Shown: positions 45,915 to 55,149 of the stretch, in pieces
Numbering within the stretch: the first letter of the stretch is position 1
Layout of the letters: each line of letters opens with the position of its first letter
Assembly (NCBI GenBank): GCA_009739215.1
Contig: VSJF01000003.1
Coordinates: 2,418,001-2,482,000, forward strand
Direction of reading: 5' to 3'
Length of the DNA: 64,000 nt
Source of the DNA: Floccularia luteovirens
Taxonomy: Eukaryota; Basidiomycota; Agaricomycetes; Agaricales; Squamanitaceae
The notes under the pieces: model-generated
The model's database searches: none
The model's input: the letters and a program-made list of their open reading frames with translations, nothing else
What the model was told of the DNA's origin: nothing
Translations under genes and position numbers: made by a program

Positions 45915-46481
45915 TTAACTGCATTTGATACACAATGTACATGAGTATGGAAGTGAGGAATGTTCAACATATTTTCTGCAATAAAAGTGAGATATTGCTC
46001 TCAGACAAGATAATTTCACCCACATAGTAAGATTTGACTTGAGTTTCAAAGACGAGCACCCTGAATAGGAATCCAAAACCTGCTTCCAACTCGGCATAAC
46101 CACGGACTGCCCAACAGTATACCATGCCATCCAATCCTTTGCATCCTGCACTCTCTCACCTACACCTGCAACAGCCCGTTTAGCCCGGCGCTTCTCAATC
46201 TGCTCATATAGCCAAACGTCATCAAAACCTCCCCAGACTCCTGCAGTACTTAGTAGGTTCGGATAGAGAACTGGAAAAACGTCATATCGTAATAGGTTGG
46301 TAAGCGTCTGGACAGGAAGATGTAATGATTGTAGAGAAGCCGTCAGAGAAGGAACAGATATCTCAGTGTCAAGGAAAAGTGTGGAAAGGGCAGTGCATGC
46401 TGTACGTTCTGTAGGGGTCAGTGACACGGATGTAGAGGGAGGTGGCTGTGGGGTGTTAGTGCTAGGAGGTGGTGATGACAT
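45915..46481 (-). CDS. Conserved-looking hypothetical protein
   Basis: Single-exon frame with start at 46481 (MSSPPPSTNTPQPPPS), about 188 residues; an in-frame ATG at 46568 would add 29. The Pro/Ser/Thr-rich N-terminus is followed by a compact helical part: LFLDTEISVPSLTASLQSL, NLLRYDVFPVLYPNLL, AGVWGGFDDVWLYEQIEKRR, WMAWYTVGQSVVMPSWKQV. This pattern (a DxE segment, DVFPxLxxNLL, GFD) is one I associate with an uncharacterised fungal family of small proteins, without a known role. The last 45 residues (Cys-rich) look less protein-like and may be read-through beyond a lost intron. Confidence 0.55.
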   Translation of the reverse strand: MSSPPPSTNTPQPPPSTSVSLTPTERTACTALSTLFLDTEISVPSLTASLQSLHLPVQTLTNLLRYDVFPVLYPNLLSTAGVWGGFDDVWLYEQIEKRRAKRAVAGVGERVQDAKDWMAWYTVGQSVVMPSWKQVLDSYSGCSSLKLKSNLTMWVKLSCLRAISHFYCRKYVEHSSLPYSCTLCIKCS

Positions 46482-47528
46482 AATTGAACGTTGAAAACTA
46501 TGGGAACGTGAAACAGATAAAACAAGGTGTCTGTGAATATTACAAGAACGTTTAGGGTGATTGCACAACGTTAGATGCGAAAGAATGATGGAAACATCGA
46601 GAAAGTATATATTTACAGCACAGTTTTATTTGGAATACATTGCAATGTGGTGTTTATTTTGCTTGTAATTGCCAAATACTATCACACAATGGAGTCAGGT
46701 ATCCACAATTACTTACCTGATGACACATTTAAACTGCGCAGCATCATGCATACGCGGTGCTTTCCACATTTGCTGAACGGGAAAGCTTACGTTGACACTT
46801 GCGCGGAGCAGCTTGCATGATCTGTGTGGGCGCGTTAAGTAACCTCTGGTCCTGTAGTTACGAAGCTAGTTTCATTGTTGTCAGTTGTCAATGCATTTGT
46901 AGATACTAGTGGTAAATGAGGCATCTCGGGGATCACACTCGCAGCTAAGAGAAGTAGTGCCGTTGCCGTTAGTGATACTGAATGGTTCAAAGTAGTGAAG
47001 CTTTAGAGGATCACTGCTTGAGTCTTGAAGTAGCGACGGCAATCTCGGGGATTTGATATGGCTGTACCGGTGGTAGCACATTTTTTTTTCAATTGTTTAG
47101 TGAAAACTTGCTAAATATCTGACTTGATTATTGATAACAAATTAGAGGTATTGCATTGACAAAGAGAAGCCCACTGGAGCACATGGAAGTGAAGCCCACG
47201 CCTACTCCGGTGAACAAGACCGCAAAAGAAAAATGCGGGGTTTGGACTTGGAAAGTCTTATCGGCATAGTTTCTTGCCAATACAAATGATACAAATGGGG
47301 CAGTGGTTGGTGTCCAAATAAGGAAATTGCTGCTAAGTGGTACGATTTCTAAGAAACTGTCTGTTTATGTTATATTACTCCTTCTCCCTTTCTATCCTTA
47401 TCACTGTTTCAGTCATCACTTAAGAGCTGCTCATCGTTCGACATAACGAGGGGCTTCTTTTCTTCTCTGTCTGCTACAAACCCTTCTTCTTTCGCCTACC
47501 TCTCCCCTAATACCCTGTCTTCCATCAG
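46482..47528. other. Intergenic, promoter side of the GH5 gene
   Basis: 1.05 kb between divergent genes. A CT-rich leader (47385-47520: CTCCTTCTCCCTTTCTATCC, CTTCTTTCGCC) directly precedes the GH5 start, typical of a highly expressed basidiomycete promoter. The minus frame 47081-46881 (SDPLKLHYFEPFSITNGNG) is not assigned. Confidence 0.4.
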
Positions 47529-50500
47529 ATGCCCCGCCTGCCGATTCAGTCCCCTGCAGCTCCATACCTCATCCACACCCAGGATGGGTCCTTTGTCGAT
47601 AGCGCTGGCCGCACACTCCTTCTTAGAGGTGTAAATCTCTCTGGTGCCTCAAAAGCTCCTGTTGCCTATCCCTCACATGTCATCGACGACTTCTGGGAAG
47701 ACGGTCGTTCGGGCACGGCCTCGTTTGTCAACCGTCCACTCAATCTCGATGATGGCTCTGCAGATATTCATCTAGCTCGTTTGCGTGGCTGGGGCTGCAA
47801 TGCCCTGCGATTTCCTGTTACCTGGGAGGCAATTGAGCATGGTGGCCCGTAAGTGTTTTAAAATTAAAATCGTTAATTACCACTCCTCATATAACAAAAC
47901 ACCCTCTTTTCCCACCCCCTTCATTCACACTCGCAGAGGGATATACGATGAGGAATTTATTCAATACACAATTCGTGTGTTGCGGAAGTGCAGCGAGTAT
48001 GGATTCCGCGTGTACATGGACCCCCACCAGGACACAGTCAGCCCACACATACCCTTCTCCGTCTTCTTTGAGTAAACTAATATAATTGCTTTCGCTTAGT
48101 GGTCCCGCTTTTCTGGCGGCTCTGGCGCACCATACTGGACTTTGCCCGCTTGTGGCATTGACCCCTCTAACATCACCGCAACGCAAGCTGCAATCCTCCA
48201 CTGCGAGTACCCCTCTGTCCTAGACCCATGCCCATCCACTCTTCCTGCAATGATTTGGAGTACAAACTACGGTCGACACCTCTCCCAAACTATTTTTACT
48301 CTTTTCTTCGCAGGTCGTGACTTTGCTCCTTTGTGTATTATCGACGGTCTTAACATCCAGGATTATCTACAATCACACTTCTTTGCTGCCATGGGCCATC
48401 TGGCAGATGCTATTGCCGCAGCTGACAACGGAGCATTACTCGACACATGCGTCATTGGATGGGACAGCCTGAATGAGCCGTTTGAAGGCCTCGTGGGCTG
48501 GCCGGATTTATCCAAAAATCCGACATCCCAAGGATCGACACTCAAAAAAGGGACATACCCTACTCCAATACAGAGCCTTCGCCTAGGCATGGGCCAAGCG
48601 CAAGAGGTAGATAACTGGAAGTTTGGTGCAATGGGTCCGAAACGGGATGGAAGCGTAACTATAGATCCGAAAGGTCGCAAGATTTGGGCAGACCCTTTCC
48701 ATCCAGACCCCGAGGATGAAGATGATGTTAATAATGAACGTTCCGATGGTTTCCACCCACGTTGGGGGTGGAAGCGCGATGTTTCTAGTTGGTCCTTGGG
48801 TACGTGTATTTGGGCGATGCATGGAGTTTGGGACGTAGAAACGGGCTATCTACTTCGGCCGGATTACTTCAAATATAACCCATCGGGCGCGGAGGTTGAA
48901 TTCATTGTTGACTATTGGCGGCCATTCTTTACCTCGTATGCTGAACGTATTCGGGCAGCTCATCCTCGTGCCGTGTTATTCGTTCAACCACCTGTGTTTG
49001 CCCCTCCACCACCGATTAGCGAGGAAATTCTACAGGGCCGAGCCGTATATGCGCCCCATTATTATGACGGGTTGACTTTGGTAACGCGCCATTGGAATTG
49101 GTTCAATGCAGATGCACTCGGGTTGCTAAGAGGAAAATATCGATCACCCATTCAAGCACTGAAGATCGGAGAGAAGGCGATTCGCAAGAGCATACGCGAG
49201 CAACTGGGAATTCTACGTGGGGATTCCGAAATAATCACGTCGTGCAAATATTTGGACGATGATGGCAATAATACACAATTAAACGCAAGGTCAATTTCGT
49301 CGATTGCACCCCGTGGTATAGTATATCCAACACTACTCGGTGAGATTGGCACACCGTTCGATATGGATGGGAAACGCGCATATACACCAGGGAAAGCGCT
49401 CGGAGATTATTCACGTCAGATACACGCTCTGGATGCAAGCCTTAACGGATGTGACGGAGCAAAACCACTGAATTATACCGTATGGAACTATTGTCCCGAT
49501 AGCTCGCATGTGTGGGGAGATCAATGGAATATGGAGGATCTGAGCTTGTGGTGTGCCGATGACCTGGGGAAGGATTATGAAAATGAGGAAGACCAATTTC
49601 CGATGACACAGTATGGAGGTAGGGGGGTAAGAGAAACAGATGAAGCAAGTCTTTGGGAAGCTGGTCATAGCCGCTTGGGCCTTCTTAGCGCTGCAGCAGG
49701 ACAACCGACTCACAGCATAACCCCTTCTCCATCCATATCCACTTCAACGCTTTCTCTCGACCAAGACCGAGAACGCGAAACAGCATACCCGCCGCGCTCT
49801 CCACCCACAAGAAGCATTTCACTGGGACAGCCGTTATCTCTTGCACCACAGCCATCGTATGACATGTTCCTCCCTCACGACGAGCGTATACTTCCCAAAT
49901 GTCAACCTGGGTCAATGGAAAACTCTAATATACCTTCTCGTCTCCCTTTGCCTCCTGACCCCCGCATCCCTTCACCGAATGATGATCCACTTGGATTCTT
50001 GACAGCAGGTGGGCGAGCAACTCGAGCTTTTGCTCGCCCTTGGCCAATATGTGTTGTGGGACGTGCTACGAGTGTGGAGTTCGATGTGAAAAAATCAGTC
50101 TTTAGGCTTATTATCAGGGTCGGAGCTGACGACGCGCCAATCCAACAAAGCGATGAGTATCATACAGGACGTGATAGTACCACAGAACGCAGCAGTACTT
50201 CAAAGAACTCCCGTGGATCTAAGGATGAGGGCGACCCAAAGGCTAGAGTCCAACTTCCTGGATACCGAGATTTGGATGATAGTGGATTCGAAGGACCACC
50301 AGCAACGGAAGTTTTTGTTCCATTGGTTCATTATGCGAAGCAGAGCTTGTTCGATATTGCTCTGGCTGGTGCTAAAGATGCCGCGTCAAATCCAAGGAAG
50401 AGAAGGCGGATATCTAGGGAAAGGAGACAGGGGGGAAATGGAGAGACTCATAATATTCTCCTTAGTGCGAACGACGGAGACGTAAGCTCTGGAAGGGAGT

Positions 50501-51018
50501 TTAAGCCTCCGCTTGTGTCCTCGAACGTTTCAAGCAGCAGCACATCGACCGTTCTCAGTGGAGGGAGTGAAGAAACTGCAGCCGCATCTACTTCAACAAT
50601 TTGTACGGCCACACCAACCTTATCAAGAACACTTGTTTATCCCCCACCACCTCCACCACTCCTTCATACGATATCAAATTCCCCAGACTTACTTGCACTT
50701 GATGTCAGCGCGAGCACAGGTCGATGGGCGGTACGTGGGCAAACCCTTAGATGGTGGTATGATATACCAGAAGAAGGGGAGCCCGATAGGGAATATGTCC
50801 TCGAGATCAGGCGGGTGGGAGGCGCGATGGACATCGATCTAAGCAGAGAATTGATCAAGGAGCAACAAAAAGCAAAGTCAGCAAGGGATAAGGAGAAGTT
50901 TAGGTCCCACGAGAATGAAAGGAAGAAGGACAAGAGAGGAAACAAAGTCAAGAGTGTGGAAGATGAACAGGCAGGGTGTTGTTCACGGTTATGGGGAGAA
51001 GGATGCTGTATTATGTGA
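47529..51018 (+). CDS. GH5 subfamily 12-type beta-glucosidase (ergosteryl-glucoside/glucosylceramide)
   Basis: Family of EGCrP-type enzymes that hydrolyse ergosteryl-beta-glucoside or glucosylceramide. Exons 47529-47848, 47937-48036, 48100-51018; 1112 residues in frame. (beta/alpha)8 domain: [71 protein letters not shown], the acid/base in [24 protein letters not shown], and the nucleophile in [13 protein letters not shown]; then [20 protein letters not shown] long Ser/Pro-rich low-complexity linker (about residues 650-760) leads into a C-terminal beta-sandwich-like part ([35 protein letters not shown]). The last residues are Cys-rich and end in CCIM, which fits a CaaX prenylation signal. No signal peptide, so cytosolic or membrane-tethered. 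Confidence 0.88.
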
Positions 51019-51916
51019 CTTGCGCTTGGGGCTGGTGTCATTACTGCAGTTGCAGCCTCGCTGCTATGATCTTTGTACCATCGGCGGTACCTTCTCCCGG
51101 TGATAAAATGGCGCTCGCTCCAGAGTATAGTCGCTAACTTTTTTTACCCGCTTCTCATCCTCCCACCAAAAAGACACATTTGACTCCGACACTTACCATG
51201 TATACTTTTCTTTGCTACGTGACCAATCCTCTCTGACCTTCATCCTTTTTGTCTACGAATGCACTTTTTTTCTTTTTATTTCTACATTTTATAGCACTTT
51301 CTATGTACGATTACAACTGATTCCCCGTCACTTATTTCATGGATATCATGCATACAATGTCTAGTGCATACAATGTCTGGTAATAGACCCTTAAAAAGTA
51401 TATCATTAAACGGAGCATATAATTTTAAAGTACCGGGACGCTTTTTGTGTTCACGTCAAATTGCGAAAAGTCACCGATTCATGTCAAACTGTCAACGTTG
51501 TCCATGTCAACCACAGTCACCACTGGAATGTCATTGATGTTATTACCTGTCAACTTTGTGAAGTTTGCGTGGAGCCTATCTCTCTGTGACTCGACACCTT
51601 GTCCACACCTGACATTTCTTGGAAAGTGGTGTGGCATCGGAAATGTCAGCACTGCTTGACAGTCCTGTACAACAACTTTGCCCTAATTAGACCTACCCAC
51701 TTCACTGAAGCTCATCTGATGTGATCGTTCAAGAAAATCATGGGGGATGTATGCACATGCACATCTATTGGTTAGTTCCCGGCGTCGTGATCTCCACATG
51801 CACCTGTAGTACTGTACTGTGCCTCACCGCCTAAATCTAATGCTCAAAGGGATGACTAAAGAATTAACAGATTGGGTCTTGGAGGCCGTCGATGACCGAC
51901 AGATATTTGAAATACT
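51019..51916. other. Intergenic with one copy of a dispersed repeat
   Basis: About 900 bp between the GH5 gene and the kinase-like relic. Contains the direct repeat copy 51430-51855. Pyrimidine-rich run near 51240-51300, probably the GH5 3' region. Confidence 0.4.
51430..51855. repeat. Diverged direct repeat (about 430 bp), copy 1
   Basis: Aligns with 54440-54900 in the same orientation. Shared segments: ACGTCAAATTGCGAAAAG, TTCCTTGGAAAGTGGTGT-like, AACTTTGCCC, TGATCGTTC, and GTTCCCGG near the end followed by TCTCCACATGC. Not protein-coding in either copy. The two copies bracket the kinase-like relic, so they may be old transposon or duplication remnants. Confidence 0.6.
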
Positions 51917-52938
51917 TTGAAATACCGCGAGGATCCGACTTGTGTCACTGGCTTCTCAGAGCTCAACCGAGACAACCACTGCTACTATGGGGATCCGTTC
52001 TATGGCCTGGCCGTTGAGAATATCTTTGCGTCGATACTCTGGCACAGTAATGTTTCACTCAATGATGATGTAGACGTGGTGGATCAAAGTATTGCGGCCA
52101 GTATACCAGTTCCATCGGAACGTTCTGTGAACAACTTGAAGATACATCGTTCTGATGATAAGGTCGACAATGATTTCGAAGGCCAGGTTTCGTCGGATGC
52201 TAGGTCTGGAATGCTCACAGTAAGGCCGAGCTATCCCCCTGTACCTCATTGGCCCAACTTGAGTCTGCTCAAGACAAATTCTGTTATTGTCGATTTTCCT
52301 GCCCTTGGCAACAGAGTAACCATCAATATGTCTCGCAGACCCCCCCTTGACAATCCATCAAATGACCCAGTCCATCTCACTATAAGTTTTCATTGGAGCA
52401 GGCAGTTTTGGCCGCGTCTTCTTATCTCACCCAAGTGGATACAGTACGGAACTAGTGATCAAACTAGCTCATCAAGGTTGTGAACAAGGACTCGAAGATG
52501 AACCTGGAGCATACAGGCGCCTCGGAAAACTTGCTGGTTGCATCACTCCTACGTTTTATGGCCTCTTCACTGCCACGATCGACGACTTATCATATTCAAT
52601 CATTGTTTTGAGTTATGAGGGCGAAAGTCTAGAGAGTTTTGATGGCCTCACAGAGTCTACAAGGTGCGCGATCATTAGGTGGAGGGTGCAATACCATTAT
52701 TGATGTGGTATGGCTAAGGTTATCAATCGTGCAGCAACTGTATCAAATTCATTGTGCAGGCGTCCAACTGAATGACATAAAGCCCAAGCATGTGGTCAAT
52801 AATAAAACGGGATATTGTTTAATTGACTTCTCTGTTGCTCAGACCGACCACGTTTGTCCAGTGTTCTCCGATTGTGATGAGCTGCTTGAGACGATGAATG
52901 AGTTACATATTTCCAGAGATTTGCTTACAGTGAAGTAA
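51917..52938 (+). pseudogene. Protein-kinase-like gene with altered catalytic motifs, probably decayed
   Basis: Kinase fold: a glycine loop GAGSFGRV at 52395-52418, VIKL with the beta-3 Lys at 52461-52463, hinge region SYSIIVLSYEGESL, then after an intron (52664-52718) QLYQIHCAGVQLNDIKPKHV in the catalytic-loop position and CLIDFSVAQTDHVCP in the DFG position. The catalytic Asp is preserved as L-N-D, and DFG has become DFS. The upstream 155-codon frame (from 51917) is one base out of phase with the glycine loop at about 52385-52392, and a stop closes it at 52483. So either an unseen intron or a frameshift separates the N-terminal part. Related to the relic at 11264-11868. Confidence 0.55.
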
Positions 52939-52974
52939 CGTGTTTACTATGTTGGATGTTTGTTATGCTTGAGC

Positions 52975-53243
52975 TCTGGTTTCTTTATCATATAAAATGT
53001 TTATCCATCCCATTCTTTCTGGTATAGACATGAAGCAGGTACTAAGCATATATGAATGCATAACGATTTGTTTACAACACGCCAGTGTAGTGACTGCCAG
53101 ACTATTATTGTTTCCTTTGCTTCTCGAGCAATCATAATGTTCATCTTCGAATTTTTCTGACATATATTTCTTACTGAATTCGTTACAAGACTGTGCCGCG
53201 GGTATGGGAAATTATGAAGTTTAACGTATACAGTACGTAGCAC
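52975..53243 (-). pseudogene. C-terminal exon and 3' flank relic of the four-module family, opposite strand
   Basis: Read on the minus strand this resembles the end of paralog A and its 3' flank: a segment like GAATTCAGTAAGAAATATAT plus GTCAGAAAAATTC matches the A terminus (E-F-N-E-K-S-M-S-E-K), and further on CTATACCAGAAAGAATGGGA then TGGATAAACATTTATA-like matches the A 3' flank at about 40390-40430. The stop of A is lost. The match to the 3' flank shows that a whole gene end was copied in inverted orientation. Confidence 0.5.
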
Positions 53244-54439
53244 AGCTTTGTCCTTGACAGTCGTTTGTATTATGAACGCCTGCGAAATTTGATCATAAGC
53301 AAATCGGATTTTTACATGTTTGGAGCTTCCATTCGCCGTCGGCTTGGTACTGTGAACGTAGATAATACGGTTCTATTGGAGACTGAAGACTGGAGTACTG
53401 ACCACTTATTCTATCCATAGTTAAGGTCGTGTTATGCTAATACGTAACTATAGTCGACGAACAAAGAGGACAAAAGAATGGATCACATGATTGACTGGTA
53501 CCAATAAACAACTTCGCCCCAAACTATCACCACAATATACTTGACGGTGACACAACTGATAGCTGCTGTCTGGTTGAGCACTCTTTGGGATCGACTTACA
53601 ACGCTAAGTCATATTCTAAAAGTTGGCGTTTTGTGCTCACAGACTTAATTTAGAGGAAGGAATCATGCAGTCTTCAAGTGGTTGACTGGGTTCTCACCAT
53701 GCATCAGGACAATATCGTTACCACAAGAACTCAATTATTATGTATCGCAGATTAGACACAGTGGAAAAGTTAGATCTTCGTTGTCAACCACATACCTTCA
53801 AGCCCAAGAATACAAACCCTGCAAATTCTCCCAGCCAGGTGTAATTGATTATCTTGCGCTTCATTTGACAACCTAGGCAATGAATGATAATCACATTTGC
53901 AACAACAATATATAATCAGATTCGCTGCTGGAACCAGTACTAACATATAAAACTATGGAAATTAAATTCACTTTCTGTGTTCAGGCTGTAACTTCTAGCC
54001 AGGGGCTTTTTACGACTTTGAATCACTATCATGTCCTTCCCAAGGGCGAGTGGCGAGCTTACACAGAATTATCCAAGACCCCAGAAGAGAAGACACCACC
54101 CAACGTTCAATGGATAGATGATAATTCTATATACAAAGGAAGTCGTTCAGGATTTAACCAATGTTTGAGATGAAAAAGGTCTTGATGTAAGCCGATCCCT
54201 CTTAGATCTCTTGCGTACATATTGATTGAATGAACGCAAAATACATCATCAGCTCTTAATGCCGACCCGATTTAGCTGGACAGATTTAATATATCGACCG
54301 AGGCTCTTGAGTGGTGTAAAAGAGGCACACTACTTGGCAGGGTACACTGGTACCCCCTGAGATCAACGCACTGCATAGAGCTTCAAATGGCAATGAGAAA
54401 CATATTCTCGCGAGTTGGGAGAAAAGGGATACTGTATTT

Positions 54440-54900
54440 GAAATCTGATGCTTTTTTTACGTCAAATTGCGAAAAGGGAAAGTCATCGATTCATTTCAAA
54501 CTGCCGACTAGCTTCATCTTTGGAACATGTACATCATTTGACGTTATTACCTGCATCAATTTTGCGAAGCGTGCGTGGACCTGTCCCCAAATCGCTCCAC
54601 ATTCGACATTCCTTGGAAAGTGGTGTTGCATTGACGGTATGGGCACTTCCTGTATAACTTTGCCCCAACTGAACCTACAGTGCCACAGAAGCTTGTCTGA
54701 AGTGATCGTTCGAAATGTAGGAACCAGAAAGTACCTCAAATTTCTCCTGGGCCTGACTCATTCTTCTACATCGACGGACAGGCTATCGGCTCTAAGTTGC
54801 TAAACAAACCCCAGCCCGCATAATTCAAGTATCGGTCAGTTCCCGGTGCCGATAATCTCCACATGCGCAGTACCGTGCCTTATCGCCTAAATTCAGCGTT
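54440..54900. repeat. Diverged direct repeat (about 430 bp), copy 2
   Basis: Partner of 51430-51855 (see there). Ends about 250 bp before the start of paralog B, so part of it may overlap that gene's promoter region. Confidence 0.6.
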
Positions 54901-55149
54901 CAATTGAATTACCATATAATGCCAACCCTTGGGCCTTGATCTTGACGTGGGGAATTGACGGATACCTAACTTGTTCTTGTTCCCAATGTGTTCTCACTAC
55001 ATACATCTCCAGACGTACCCCAACTTGAGATGTCATTACGCAAGGTCATACCCCACCTCATTAAGTGTAGCCCTGCAAGTCGCACATTCAAATACTTACC
55101 ATTCTATAGTGTAATCTGCAATTACCACCTACTATAACGAAGGTCCACT

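Larger units (their letters stand above)
52939..55149. other. Accessory spacer with relics and repeat copy
   Basis: 2.2 kb containing the minus-strand family relic (52975-53243) and the second copy of the 430-bp repeat. The plus frame 53955-54173 (GLFTTLNHYHVLPKGEWRAY) looks protein-like but has no recognised family or exon context. Confidence 0.35.
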
